From positions 7,606,501-7,670,500 of the forward strand of contig NZ_CP022222.1 of assembly GCF_009930815.1 (NCBI RefSeq): a stretch of 64,000 bases of DNA, given 5' to 3'. Shown piece by piece: positions 9,128 through 18,370 of this stretch. This DNA comes from Bradyrhizobium sp. CCBAU 051011 (GTDB lineage Bacteria > Pseudomonadota > Alphaproteobacteria > Rhizobiales > Xanthobacteraceae). The position numbers and the translations under genes are program-made. Numbering within the stretch: the stretch's first letter is position 1; each line of letters begins with the position of its first letter. The notes beneath the pieces were generated by a model. It did not search any database and had not been told where the DNA came from. It saw only the letters and a program-made list of their open reading frames with translations.

Positions 9128-10051
9128 TCACAAACTCAAAACGCGTTTCGGTGACAGGCGGCCGGCCAGCAGGTCGAGCAGCGCACGAATGTTCCCTTTC
9201 AGTCGACCCGCGCGATCGATGTAGGGCTCCGGGCGAAACGTCTTGGCGACGTTGGCCACGATGTTGCGGCTCATGAGCTTCAGCGCCTTGCTGCTCGAGC
9301 AGGTGCCCTTGCGAACCAGATAGAGCGGGTTGGAGACCTGCGAGTAGCCAAGCCGGCGACCCGATTGACGGCTGGACTTCACGCCGAGGTGTACGCCGCG
9401 CGCAGCACTGATCTTCACAATCCGGCCATATGCCGCCATGCGACGGCTGAAGTCGACATCCTCCAGCCAGCCGTAGAGTGGCAGGATCTCGTCAAACTCC
9501 AGCCCCCTCGCGCGCACCACGTCGATGCGTATCGCCATGTTGCAGCCGTAGGCGTTATAGACGTCCTCAATCTCCAGCGTTGGCTCCGCCTCACCGTCTC
9601 GCTGCAGCGTCTTGAGCGCATCCTCGAAGGCGAGCCCGGGACCACGAATGCCGTCGGCGACAACATGTCCGGTGCCAACGACAACATCGGGCCTGCTCTT
9701 AAAGATCCGTTCGACAGTCTGAAGATAACCGGGACAAGGCACGAAATCGTCGTCGAGGAAGACCACGACGTCAAAGGCTGCGCACGCCCTGAGGATCGCA
9801 TTACGCTGTATCGTCAGGCCCCGATCACTGGTGATGCAGCGAAGTCCCGGATGCCCTGAATCGATCCCTGATATGTCGGCTGGAGACGGGCCGCAAACAA
9901 TGACAGCATCGGCACTACGCGTCTGCACGCGCAAGCGCTCCAGCAGCCGCGCAAGAATGAGCGGGCGACCCGACGTTGCAATACCCACGACAATCCTGAG
10001 CGGCGGATGCTGCGCGCGTTCTTCCGACCAATTGGCGCTTGTGCCATTCAT
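9128..10051 (-). CDS. GT2-family glycosyltransferase
   Basis: A 307-residue GT-A transferase. An N-terminal IVVGIATSGRP loop is followed by the nucleotide-sugar DxD motif in VVFLDDDFVP (D100-D102) and an acceptor-side acidic motif near GWLEDVDFSRR. It should add a sugar to the lipid-linked intermediate on the cytoplasmic face. I placed the start at the ATG of an ATGA overlap with the upstream methyltransferase stop. The open frame runs 72 codons further but only as a shadow of that neighbour. This matches the coupling seen between most genes of the operon. Confidence 0.85.
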   Translation of the reverse strand: MNGTSANWSEERAQHPPLRIVVGIATSGRPLILARLLERLRVQTRSADAVIVCGPSPADISGIDSGHPGLRCITSDRGLTIQRNAILRACAAFDVVVFLDDDFVPCPGYLQTVERIFKSRPDVVVGTGHVVADGIRGPGLAFEDALKTLQRDGEAEPTLEIEDVYNAYGCNMAIRIDVVRARGLEFDEILPLYGWLEDVDFSRRMAAYGRIVKISAARGVHLGVKSSRQSGRRLGYSQVSNPLYLVRKGTCSSSKALKLMSRNIVANVAKTFRPEPYIDRAGRLKGNIRALLDLLAGRLSPKRVLSL

Positions 10052-10725
10052 CCAGCCGCCTCCGCAGGTCCGAGCGGCTTCCTGGCGTATGCCCACACCA
10101 TGATGGGAACATCCGGCTCGTTGCGCAGTGAGCCGAAGAAACCGCGCTTGCGCCATGCGGACAGGTTCGCCTTGAGGCACGAACGATTGCCCCAGGCGAA
10201 GGTCTGGATCCCAGCTTCGGGAAACCCTGCCTCCTGCAAGAGGCAGGAAAGCCCCTCGGACGTCCACCGGTTACAATCGATCGGCGATGGGTGATAGCGA
10301 ACCAGAAACGGCGTGGCGATGAGGAAGTGGCCGCCTGGCCGCACCATCGCATGTACATTGCGAGCAGCACGGGCCGGCCACTTCAAATGCTCAAAGACCT
10401 GATCGGCGATCACCAGATCAAACTGATCCGGCAGGGCGTCCTTGCAGATATCAAACGCCGGATAGCTCGTGCCCGTAAACGACTCGAAGGCAAACCTGCT
10501 TTTCCATTGCGAGCCGGCCGACACCTCCAAAACACGAAGTCGCTCCGGTCCCAGCCGTGCGATAAACTCGAACGCATGTCGATACATTGCCACACGCACC
10601 CAGTCAGTCGTGTCATAGCCAATCGCTTCGAGGTACCTTTTCATCACCGCCTTGAGCCGGGGACGACTTCGAATGGCCGACAACACAGGAGTTGCTGAAG
10701 GTTCGACAAATGCGCTAACGGTCAT
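10048..10725 (-). CDS. Class I SAM-dependent methyltransferase
   Basis: A 225-residue protein with a methyltransferase-11-type fold. A somewhat divergent SAM loop (LRVLEVSAGSQWKSRF), FDLVIADQVFEHL at motif II, and RPGGHFLIATPF at the post-motif III strand support the call. It is probably a second sugar methyltransferase of the polysaccharide pathway. The usual GxGxG of motif I is degraded to SAG, so SAM binding should be tested. GAGAGAGG lies five bases before the chosen ATG (MTVSAFV). The longer frame upstream overlaps exoP and is not needed. Confidence 0.75.
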   Translation of the reverse strand: MTVSAFVEPSATPVLSAIRSRPRLKAVMKRYLEAIGYDTTDWVRVAMYRHAFEFIARLGPERLRVLEVSAGSQWKSRFAFESFTGTSYPAFDICKDALPDQFDLVIADQVFEHLKWPARAARNVHAMVRPGGHFLIATPFLVRYHPSPIDCNRWTSEGLSCLLQEAGFPEAGIQTFAWGNRSCLKANLSAWRKRGFFGSLRNEPDVPIMVWAYARKPLGPAEAAG

Positions 10726-10753
10726 CACTACCTCTCTCTCTGCCCGGCGATCG

Positions 10754-12523
10754 TCATGACCAGGTCTTCCGAGCAATTGCGGGCACGCGGTTGAGAACGG
10801 CACCGAGCACCTTGCCGCCTGCAAGATTGAGTTCGATCAGGCCGTCTCTTGTCTGGTCGACCGTCGTTTTCCCGAAGTCGACTACGATGATCACCTGGTC
10901 GACGTAGGGAATGAGCAGCTTCCAATGATCCGACGACAGCAGCGCTGGCAGATCGACGATGATCCGTTCGAACTCCAGCCGGGATTCCGTGAGTACTTCC
11001 GCCGTCCGTTCTGTCAGGAGCCGATTGGTTTCGCTCGGCTGGAGGTAACTTTCGGTAGACGGCAACAATGCCAGTGCAAGAGCGCCAGGCTCGACCGCTT
11101 GCTCGGACTCCTGTCGTCCATCCGGCTGCGTTTTTGTCGCCGTTCTGGCGACCAGTTCCTGACTCAATGTCCGGCTGTCAGCGCAGCTATCGACCAGAAT
11201 GGTCCGTGCGCCGCTTCGGGTGTATTCATTGGCCAGGCATGTCGCAACCGTCGTCGACCCCTCCCCTTCGCAACACGCAATCACGCCGATGCATAAGACA
11301 TCCGGATTCGCCGTTAACGACGCGATAGTTGTTCTTATCCTTCGAAGATCGATCTTCACCGAAGTGCTGAGGCGGCCGGCCGCAATCCTGCTCAAGGTAC
11401 CCGCAACGTCTTGGGTCGTCGCGTTCCTGCTGAACCACCGCAGCTTCCCCTCCCGCCAAATGCTCGCTTCTGAAAGATCATTGATCGCGCCAAGGGGGGT
11501 TACTCCGACAGTCGTGCTGAGCTGCGTTAGGGAGCGAACGGTACGATCGCCAGTGAGGCGTACCGCCGCAAACGCCGTACCGCTCAATCCTCCCAGAATA
11601 ACCGCGAATGCAAGAACGAGCGTGGTGCGCGGGCTGCTCTTGCCCAGCGGGGCCGACGCCCGAGAAATGATTCTCACGTCAGCGTCCGGATAGCTGATGC
11701 GCTGCAGCGTCTCGTTGTATTGGCGCTGGAAATCATCGTACATCCTGCGATAGCTGGTCGCGATGCTCTCGAGTTCTTCGAGCTTTGCTCGGGCGTCCTG
11801 GCTGGAAAGGGAGTCGCCGACAGAGCGGAAGCGGTTAACCCTGCGCGCCGCCTCGAACGCCTGCTGCTGCAGGGTCTCCAATCGCCCCGAGAGCCACTTG
11901 CCCTGCTCCTCCGCGAGCTTTGACTTGGCCTCGACTATCGTTCTGATGAAAGACTCAGCGATTTCATTGGCGATCTCTGCAGACGAGTTTGGATCGGCGG
12001 ACGAGAAGGAAATCTCTATGACTAAAGACTGCCCGATTCGTTTCGTTGACAGTTTGCCAGCAAAGCGCGACGCAACTTCACGAAACTGCGTCGTATCTGG
12101 GGGACCCGCCTCCCCTGCTGCGGACGCCGTCGAAGTCGGAGTAATCCGCGCTAAGAGGGTTTGAACGAGCGAAGGTCCGGTCGCGAACTCCTGCCGCTGC
12201 TCAAGTTTCAGCCGTGAGATAACCGAATTGGCGACCCGGTCGGACTTGATTACCTCCATCTGGCTCTCAACGCGCGACTGATCCGACGTCATCGTCGCAG
12301 GCATCGGCGCTGCATTGAATAGTTCCGCCCCCCGGTTGGGGTCGATGAGGACGCTGGTCGTTGCCACGAATATCGGCGTCGCCAGCAGAAGATAGACCAC
12401 GGCGGCAGAGACGGTCCCTGCGATGAAAACAGCAATCGTTTTGCGGTTCTCCAGGAGAAAGGCGGCAATGTCCCAGACACCGAACACTTTGTCATTCGAT
12501 TCCGGATAGTGCGGCTGTATCAT
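10754..12523 (-). CDS. exoP: ExoP/Wzc-like polysaccharide co-polymerase with degenerate kinase domain
   Basis: A 589-residue inner-membrane protein. An N-terminal Wzz-type domain has membrane segments at about 29-50 and 303-321. A periplasmic coiled coil lies between them, and the Pro/Ser-rich ISRASAPLGKSSPRT sits just before the second segment. The cytoplasmic half resembles a BY-kinase, but the P-loop at 417-425 reads CCEGEGSTT, without the lysine of GxGK(S/T). The Walker A' strand reads TILVDSCADSR and lacks the usual DxD. No C-terminal tyrosine cluster is present. It should set chain length and couple export, probably without kinase activity. It starts three bases after the Wzy-like gene. 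Confidence 0.85.
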   Translation of the reverse strand: MIQPHYPESNDKVFGVWDIAAFLLENRKTIAVFIAGTVSAAVVYLLLATPIFVATTSVLIDPNRGAELFNAAPMPATMTSDQSRVESQMEVIKSDRVANSVISRLKLEQRQEFATGPSLVQTLLARITPTSTASAAGEAGPPDTTQFREVASRFAGKLSTKRIGQSLVIEISFSSADPNSSAEIANEIAESFIRTIVEAKSKLAEEQGKWLSGRLETLQQQAFEAARRVNRFRSVGDSLSSQDARAKLEELESIATSYRRMYDDFQRQYNETLQRISYPDADVRIISRASAPLGKSSPRTTLVLAFAVILGGLSGTAFAAVRLTGDRTVRSLTQLSTTVGVTPLGAINDLSEASIWREGKLRWFSRNATTQDVAGTLSRIAAGRLSTSVKIDLRRIRTTIASLTANPDVLCIGVIACCEGEGSTTVATCLANEYTRSGARTILVDSCADSRTLSQELVARTATKTQPDGRQESEQAVEPGALALALLPSTESYLQPSETNRLLTERTAEVLTESRLEFERIIVDLPALLSSDHWKLLIPYVDQVIIVVDFGKTTVDQTRDGLIELNLAGGKVLGAVLNRVPAIARKTWS

Positions 12524-12526
12524 GAA

Positions 12527-13957
12527 CTACGTCCCTGCAGCGTGAAATGACGCGCGCCAACCAACGGATTGCTTTTTCACCAACGCCGGAGCCGCACGCT
12601 CACGCAATTGTCGCCCGCTGGCGGCAAGCGCAAAAAAGATGAAAAAGAGAAACCCAAGATCGACGCTACCGGCCGATATGCAGGCGGAGCCAAAGAGAGC
12701 AAGGCATGCGTTCAGGCCTGCACGCCCGACAACGTCCACAAAAGAAATCGGCTTTCCCATCGCGAACACCGACGCCAGGGTCACGACGAACAGGAGCAGG
12801 CCGAGAACGCCAGTATTGGCGAGCAAGGCGACCACAAAGCTCGACGCCCGGACACTCCCGAGCCCGGCGCCGAAACCCGAAGTGTCCCAAAAATTCTGTA
12901 GCGCGAAGTAATTCCAGCGCATGCGCTCAATCCCGGACTGACTTGCCAGCTTGTTGGAAATGGCGGACTCGTACAGGCCCGTAACAGCCGACCAGACCGA
13001 AGGCACGAACAAGATGACCACTAACAGCAAGAACGGGATCATCGAGACGATAAAAAGATAGCTGCAGTCCCTGCCGGTGGCCTGTCCATTGGCGAGCTTC
13101 ACAAGCGCACCGATCACCATGAGCGACGAGAACATCGCCAAGGATCCATAGGCCGTCGTCGAAGTCGATAACAACAGCGATAGCGCGAGAAGCAGCGCGA
13201 GCGATCCGGTGATGCGAGTGCGGAACCCGTACAGCCAGAGGCTCAGGGTAAATGCGTGCAAGCCGAGCGCCGCGTAGCCGAAGGCGCCGGCTTCGGTGAA
13301 TGTGCCGACGATGCGTTTGAATCCGCCGATTTCCCCGGACTCGAGCATCCGGTAGTTGGCATTGCGGAGCCAGGAGAGCAGGAATCCCGTGTCGGTATAA
13401 TGTGTGGCGACGTCGGCGACGGCCGACGCGAGCAAAACCACCGCACACACGATCAACGCGTTTGTGATGCCCTTGGCCTGATCCCGGACCATAAGGGCCC
13501 AGGTGCTCATGAAGCAGCCGAGATCCGCGATGAGATAGAAGGCCTGCGTCGCATTGGCGGCTCGAGGTTTCAAGGGCAGACTGACGATCCCAACGTCGGC
13601 GTCGTTTCGCGCGAGCGAGTAGGCGTAGGTCAGGCCCTGAAACAGCCGGGGCATAAAGAATGCGGTTGCAACGGCGTAGATCGTGAACAACAGGATCCAG
13701 AAACCGGGACCCGGCGGCGCAAGACTCTCGAGCGCTGCAGTACGCAGGTGTGGTCGCAGTCCGACCGTTATCGCAAGAAAGATGGCGACTACCAGAACCG
13801 GTGGGACGCTTGCGTCGCCCAGCGCTGGAACCTTGAAGGCGGCCGCCGCCCCCAGCAGGGTAGCCAGGGCCATCACCCAGAATGCGGCGATCGGGCCCTG
13901 CCACAACGCCCAGAGGCCCACCAAAACAGTCCCAATGCCGATCAGTTCGACTGTCAT
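12527..13957 (-). CDS. Wzy-like polysaccharide polymerase / O-antigen ligase family
   Basis: A 476-residue protein with about 11-12 membrane segments and a longer periplasmic loop near residues 295-350 (after VPSVWSAVTGLYESAISN). This is the usual topology of Wzy polymerases and WaaL-type ligases. Within a locus holding a flippase, a co-polymerase and an export protein, it is best read as the repeat-unit polymerase (the ExoQ role). Sequence conservation in this family is low, so the call leans on topology and context. Its start overlaps the ExoV-like stop by ATGA. Confidence 0.78.
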   Translation of the reverse strand: MTVELIGIGTVLVGLWALWQGPIAAFWVMALATLLGAAAAFKVPALGDASVPPVLVVAIFLAITVGLRPHLRTAALESLAPPGPGFWILLFTIYAVATAFFMPRLFQGLTYAYSLARNDADVGIVSLPLKPRAANATQAFYLIADLGCFMSTWALMVRDQAKGITNALIVCAVVLLASAVADVATHYTDTGFLLSWLRNANYRMLESGEIGGFKRIVGTFTEAGAFGYAALGLHAFTLSLWLYGFRTRITGSLALLLALSLLLSTSTTAYGSLAMFSSLMVIGALVKLANGQATGRDCSYLFIVSMIPFLLLVVILFVPSVWSAVTGLYESAISNKLASQSGIERMRWNYFALQNFWDTSGFGAGLGSVRASSFVVALLANTGVLGLLLFVVTLASVFAMGKPISFVDVVGRAGLNACLALFGSACISAGSVDLGFLFFIFFALAASGRQLRERAAPALVKKQSVGWRASFHAAGT

Positions 13958-15195
13958 GCGCGAACCTTGCTGAGAGGCATTGCATTCAAGGCCCGTTCGG
14001 AATGCTCGATCAGCTTTGGCCGAGTCTCCCCCTTGAGCAGCCGCACCAAACTATCGATCGATGCCCCCGTTAATGCGAGTACACGCTTATGTTGGACATC
14101 ACAGATCGTCTCGGCCCGCGCAGCGGCCAAGAGCTCCGGCATTGTCTGCACAGCGTCAGCGCTGAACTCCACCAGGTACCGGCTCCGCCCGACATTTGCG
14201 AAGAACGCCGCTAGCTTTGAGTCCCAACTCAAGCCGACGTGCGCCACGCGGTAGGAGTAAGCAAGGATGCACGCGTGCAGCCGGTGGGCGATAACTGCAT
14301 CGAAGCTTCCGACCAGTTCCGCGAGTTCCCGGGGACTCCTACAGTCCGGCGCGCGCGTCAGCCCATCGTCATCACGGAATGAATCAACGACACGGTCTAG
14401 GCAAGTCCGGTCTTCCCGAGCTCCGTTCGAGAAACAGGTTACGTCGTATCCTGAAGCCAGCAGTCGCCTTATCAGGCTTCGATAGAGCCCCATGATGATC
14501 GTATCATCGGACTGTCCCTCCCCGTGATGTTGCAAAATAACCGGATGGGTTATCCCGACGCCAATGACAGGGCGTTTGCGCTGTCGCCGCACAATTGATG
14601 GCCACACCTGAGAAGCCATCAGGCCGGGATCCGGCGTCACGACGACGCCCTTCACGCGACGCTGGCGTAGCCGTTTCGCAGAGTCCCCGTCGCGCGCACC
14701 TGCGAACACCAGTTGGTCAGCATGTAACAGTGACGAGATCAGTCCTGCACCTCGTCTGGACCGGCTTTCGGCGACACCTAGGCCAAACAAGGCGATCGGA
14801 ACATTGTTGCGCTTGCACTCAGCCGCTACAATCGACAGCTTGACCGGGAAATTGAGGTCGCCGTCCTGGATTAGCTGGCCACCACCGACAATCGCGAGAT
14901 CGGCATCGCAGAGCGCTTCGCGCCAGACCGGTCGGCATTTCCTCCTCATCTGAAGGCGAAGGATTGCCTCGACCAACACGTCGCGCAGGATCGCGGGCGT
15001 CATCTGCAATGCTTTCAAGGCAAGGACACGACCGCCGGACCTCGCCGGACTGTCGCGATCGGTGCGTCCGGCAAGATCTAGAGCTTCAATGCTGACATCG
15101 GGTAGCCGCCGCCCAAGCTCGGCTTCGAGGCATTCGGCAATCACCCCATCACCGAGGTTCGGGCTGTACTTAACGTTGAAGGTGACAACCTTCAT
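13954..15195 (-). CDS. Polysaccharide pyruvyl transferase family protein (ExoV-like)
   Basis: A 413-residue cytoplasmic protein. The N-terminal MKVVTFNVKYSPNLGDGVI is the hallmark of the pyruvyl-transferase family, and FDAVIAHRLHACILAYSYR is its conserved C-terminal motif. Family members move pyruvate from PEP onto the terminal sugar as a ketal, giving the polymer a negative charge. I placed the start at 15195, where family members begin. A start at 15234 would add 13 residues and leave only five bases after the upstream GT4 gene, so it remains possible. It couples to the Wzy-like gene by ATGA. Confidence 0.8.
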   Translation of the reverse strand: MKVVTFNVKYSPNLGDGVIAECLEAELGRRLPDVSIEALDLAGRTDRDSPARSGGRVLALKALQMTPAILRDVLVEAILRLQMRRKCRPVWREALCDADLAIVGGGQLIQDGDLNFPVKLSIVAAECKRNNVPIALFGLGVAESRSRRGAGLISSLLHADQLVFAGARDGDSAKRLRQRRVKGVVVTPDPGLMASQVWPSIVRRQRKRPVIGVGITHPVILQHHGEGQSDDTIIMGLYRSLIRRLLASGYDVTCFSNGAREDRTCLDRVVDSFRDDDGLTRAPDCRSPRELAELVGSFDAVIAHRLHACILAYSYRVAHVGLSWDSKLAAFFANVGRSRYLVEFSADAVQTMPELLAAARAETICDVQHKRVLALTGASIDSLVRLLKGETRPKLIEHSERALNAMPLSKVRA

Positions 15196-15239
15196 GATAC
15201 TACCACTCGACACCGTGAGAGACTGAGAGTTCATCCGCC

Positions 15240-16406
15240 CTAGAACTTGCTCGCATGGACGACTCGCGCTCTGGTGCTGGACGGATTCTGATTCTGGTAG
15301 CCGGCAGCAACTGTCGCGTTTTCGCGCAATGCCCGCTCGACCGAACGTCTCATCTGGTGCTTAAAGCGCTCCTTACTGAAGCCGGCTGCATGCCGAACGA
15401 TGTCGGTGACAGAGAAGCTGATCGTCTCGGAGCGCGCAATCGCATTCCCGAGCGCCTCCGTGGTCTGCTCCGCGAACAGCACACCAGTAACACCGTCGAC
15501 GACTGTTTCGGTGGCTCCGCCGCGGCCGAACGCGATGACGGGCCGGCCGCTCGCCATCGCTTCGACCGGCACGATACCAAAGTCTTCTTCACCGGGGAAA
15601 ATCAGAGCCAGACAACGCGCATAATGATGCCGAAGGACTGCAAATGCCTGCGGCCCCATAATCATGACGTTGGGCCGCGCGCGCCGTTTCAGAGTCTCCA
15701 GCATCTCACCGCCGCCTATGACGATGAGTCTCTTGCCAGACGCGTTGAAGGCGTCAACGACCAGGTCGGGCCGCTTATAGGCAACAAGTTCCCCCACCAT
15801 CAGATAGTAGTCGCCGACATCAGAAGCCGCCACCTGTTCGAAGGCGTCGACATCGACTGGTGGAAAGACAACGTCGGATTCGCGGCGAAAGTATTTGCGG
15901 ATACGTGATGACACATTGTTGGAGTTGGCGACGAACAAGTCGACCCGAGCGGATGACCCCTGATCCCAGTTGCGCAGGTAGTGGGAGAACAGCGTCATCG
16001 CGACGCGCGTCAGCACGCCGGACGCGAACCTATAGTCGTGGTACATGTTCCAGATGTACCGCATCGGGGAGTGGCAATAGCAGACATGGACCGCATGCGC
16101 GGGAGGAATGATCCCCTTCGCGGGACCGGATTCGCTGCTGATGATCAGGTCGTAGCCGCGAAGGTCGAACTGCTCGAGCGCAAGCGGCATTAGCGGCAGA
16201 TACTTCTTGTACCAGACCTTTGCGCGCGGCAGCCTAGCGATAAACGACGTGATGATTCGATGGTTAGCAATCGCCGGGGAGATGGACTCCGGCGCCACCA
16301 CATGCGTGAAGATGTCGGCCGATGGGTAGAGTTCGCAGATGGCTTCGAGAACCTTCTCGCCGCCGCGCATGCCGACAAGCCAATAGTGGACTATTGCGAC
16401 CCGCAT
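15240..16406 (-). CDS. GT4-family glycosyltransferase
   Basis: A 388-residue transferase. MRVAIVHYWLVGMRGGEKVLE at the start and CYCHSPMRYIWNMYHDY near residue 110 are typical of a GT4 subgroup that often includes mannosyl- and fucosyltransferases. The donor site holds EEDFGIVPVEAMASGRPVI and RGGATETVVDG. It is likely to add the second sugar after the ExoY primer, because it directly follows exoY, but this order is inferred. Its ATG shares one base with the exoY stop (TGATG). Confidence 0.85.
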   Translation of the reverse strand: MRVAIVHYWLVGMRGGEKVLEAICELYPSADIFTHVVAPESISPAIANHRIITSFIARLPRAKVWYKKYLPLMPLALEQFDLRGYDLIISSESGPAKGIIPPAHAVHVCYCHSPMRYIWNMYHDYRFASGVLTRVAMTLFSHYLRNWDQGSSARVDLFVANSNNVSSRIRKYFRRESDVVFPPVDVDAFEQVAASDVGDYYLMVGELVAYKRPDLVVDAFNASGKRLIVIGGGEMLETLKRRARPNVMIMGPQAFAVLRHHYARCLALIFPGEEDFGIVPVEAMASGRPVIAFGRGGATETVVDGVTGVLFAEQTTEALGNAIARSETISFSVTDIVRHAAGFSKERFKHQMRRSVERALRENATVAAGYQNQNPSSTRARVVHASKF

Positions 16407-17107
16407 CAGTATGTGCCCTTGGCCGTAATCAGCACCGGCACTGTCTTCGCGATGATCTTAATGTCATTCCAGAACGACCAGTTCTCGACATAGTCTCGAT
16501 CGAGGGAAACGCGGCGCTCGTAGGAAACATCGTTGCGGCCGCTGACCTGCCACGCGCCGGTCAGACCGGGACGCGTCAGCAGATAGTGCCCCGCGCTCGG
16601 TCCGTACATTGTGATCTCTTCGGCGACTACCGGCCGCGGACCGACGATGCTCATGTCGCCACGAAGAATATTCCAGAGCTGCGGCAATTCATCCAGGCTG
16701 GTTTGACGCAACACCTGGCCGACCGCAGTCACGCGTGGATCTCGCTTTAGCTTGCGTGTTTCGGCCCACTCCCTCGCAGCCTCGGGATTATCGCGAAGGT
16801 AGCGCGCCAGGACCGCGTCGCCATCCATCACCATTGTCCTGAACTTCAGACACCCGAAGCTGGAAGAGCGAAAGCCGACGCGTGGTTGCCGATAAAGAAT
16901 GGCACCTCGATCCGTGACCTTTAGAAGCAATGCAACGAGGAGAAAGAGCGGTGCAAAGGCCAGTAGCGCTGACGAAGAAACGAGAATATCGAGCAGCCGT
17001 TTCGGTACGCCCCCGATCGGATACCTCGCCGATCTCTGCTTGATACGCCTGTCGATAAGCAGTCCAACTTCCGTGGTCGCACTCTTCGGCAACTGAAACA
17101 ACTGCAT
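16406..17107 (-). CDS. exoY: Undecaprenyl-phosphate sugar-1-phosphate transferase, ExoY type
   Basis: A 233-residue bacterial sugar transferase that starts repeat-unit synthesis by moving a sugar-1-phosphate (galactose in classical ExoY) to undecaprenyl phosphate. One membrane segment (about 42-66) follows the family start KRLLDI. The catalytic part has KFRTMV, LDELPQLWNILRGDMSIVGP and RPGLTGAWQVSGR. It is the short, single-segment form rather than the multi-pass WbaP form. The ATG at 17107 has GGAG nine bases upstream; a TTG at 17140 would add 11 residues. It is the first gene of the operon, so the promoter should lie in 17108-17400. Confidence 0.88.
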   Translation of the reverse strand: MQLFQLPKSATTEVGLLIDRRIKQRSARYPIGGVPKRLLDILVSSSALLAFAPLFLLVALLLKVTDRGAILYRQPRVGFRSSSFGCLKFRTMVMDGDAVLARYLRDNPEAAREWAETRKLKRDPRVTAVGQVLRQTSLDELPQLWNILRGDMSIVGPRPVVAEEITMYGPSAGHYLLTRPGLTGAWQVSGRNDVSYERRVSLDRDYVENWSFWNDIKIIAKTVPVLITAKGTY

Positions 17108-17243
17108 TGGCTTAAGCTCCAATAAGGGACCGTTATGCAAGCCGTCCCCATTCCGCAGCTCGCGCCGCGGTCACGACTGGATCTCACTATGTGTCGCTTA
17201 GTCGGCAGTGCTCGGGAACAACTCTCCCTCGGTCAGGCCGTGT

Positions 17244-17288
17244 CGTTAATTAATGCGTAACTATCCTCGTTAATTAGTGCGTAACTAT
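17244..17288. repeat. Two 21-bp direct repeats upstream of exoY
   Basis: Copies at 17244-17264 and 17268-17288 are identical in 20 of 21 bases; the core is TTAATTA(A/G)TGCGTAAC. They repeat with a 24-bp period, in an AT-rich patch of an otherwise GC-rich gap. They lie about 137-180 bases upstream of the exoY start, in the region where its promoter is expected. A tandem operator for a regulator of exopolysaccharide (of the MucR/Ros kind, or another) is the simplest reading, but the factor is not identifiable here. The rest of the gap 17108-17655 shows no gene. Confidence 0.5.
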
Positions 17289-17655
17289 TGGTGCACCGCA
17301 ACCTGATTATTCTAACCCACGAACGCGTGATGCGTGATCCCTGATGCGCTATAGTTGTGCATGCTGATCGCTCGGTGTGCACGCGCCGCTTGCGAACTCA
17401 CGCTCGGGAACTGGTCAAGAGCGTAGGGTGACCACGCGCATGTCCTATCGAAGTTCTCATTTCCAGAGAAACCGATCCAAGTCAGCTAGGTACTGACCTG
17501 AGCCTTGTCAGCAATCCTTTGCAATCCGCGCTTATGTTCCATTCAAGAACTGGTACGGTTCTCGCATGGGATAAGCACACGTAAAGATTTCAGAGAATGA
17601 AATCGAAGGGGAGTGAAACATCTCGGCGACGTTTTGGAAGCAAACGAGGCCCCGT

Positions 17656-18192
17656 ATGTGTACCGATCTCTCTCTCTGCTTCAAAGATGAATGTGCGGCG
17701 CTCGAACTCATCGAGGCCTGCCTCTGGCCGAACGGGGTCGTGTGTCCCCATTGCGGCGAAAATCGCCGGACTAGTCTCCTGAGAGGATTGAGTACCAAGA
17801 CCGGCACTCACAAGTGTTATGGGTGCCGCAAGCTGTTCTCGGTGCGAACGGGCACAATGTTCGAGTGCAGTCACGTCCCATTTCATAAATGGCTGAAGGC
17901 TCTCTTCCTGACCGGGTGCGGCACGGAACCTATCAAGCCATTTCAGCTCAGCCGGGCTATCAATGTTTCCTTTAAGACCGCCGTTCTCATGCTCGCGCAG
18001 ATCGAATTGTCTGCCGTAGAGTGCGGAATACGAACCTCTGACGATAAAGCCGAGACTACGCTGCCTGCGCACGAGCTCTCCACGCTGGCTCCGTCGGAGT
18101 TTCCAGTGGTTGGAGAACCGCAAATCTCGACCGTGAACTCACACGCATCGGCCTCCCACGCAGGAGCCAGCCTCGATGCAAAAGCTACCTGA
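17656..18192 (+). CDS. Orphan IS1595-type zinc-ribbon protein (transposase N-terminal domain only)
   Basis: A 178-residue protein. Residues 10-120 match the N-terminal part of IS1595-family transposases: a CPHCG/CYGC zinc ribbon (C30, C33, C54, C57), then the FSVRTGTMFE and HKWLKALFL motifs and a helix-turn-helix-like stretch (QLSRAINVSFKTAVLM). The DDE nuclease domain that should follow is absent and is replaced by a low-complexity Ser/Thr/Ala-rich tail. No terminal inverted repeats were seen. It is either a decayed insertion sequence or a domesticated DNA-binding protein. GAGG lies six bases before the ATG. Confidence 0.65.
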   Translation: MCTDLSLCFKDECAALELIEACLWPNGVVCPHCGENRRTSLLRGLSTKTGTHKCYGCRKLFSVRTGTMFECSHVPFHKWLKALFLTGCGTEPIKPFQLSRAINVSFKTAVLMLAQIELSAVECGIRTSDDKAETTLPAHELSTLAPSEFPVVGEPQISTVNSHASASHAGASLDAKAT

Positions 18193-18370
18193 GGTCCGGG
18201 ATCCCGAGTCAGAGAAGCAAGACAGCGACACAAGCTCGGAACAATACAACGACGATCTCATTGCGCAGTTCAAAAGACGCCTGGGGCACCTCCTGCGGGT
18301 TGGCCGGACACGAAAGCGCCCGACCCGCAAGCAGAACAACAAGTCACACGAGGTGGGCAGCAATGACTGA
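18176..18370 (+). CDS. Possible small basic protein, unknown
   Basis: A 64-residue frame that overlaps the end of the orphan zinc-ribbon gene by 17 bases. It has an acidic N-terminal half and a strongly basic C-terminal half (RRLGHLLRVGRTRKRPTRKQ). No family is recognised and no strong ribosome site is visible. It could be a small nucleic-acid-binding protein or chance. The following stretch 18371-18628 contains a TATAAT-like hexamer near 18413 but no convincing gene. Confidence 0.25.
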   Translation: MQKLPEVRDPESEKQDSDTSSEQYNDDLIAQFKRRLGHLLRVGRTRKRPTRKQNNKSHEVGSND

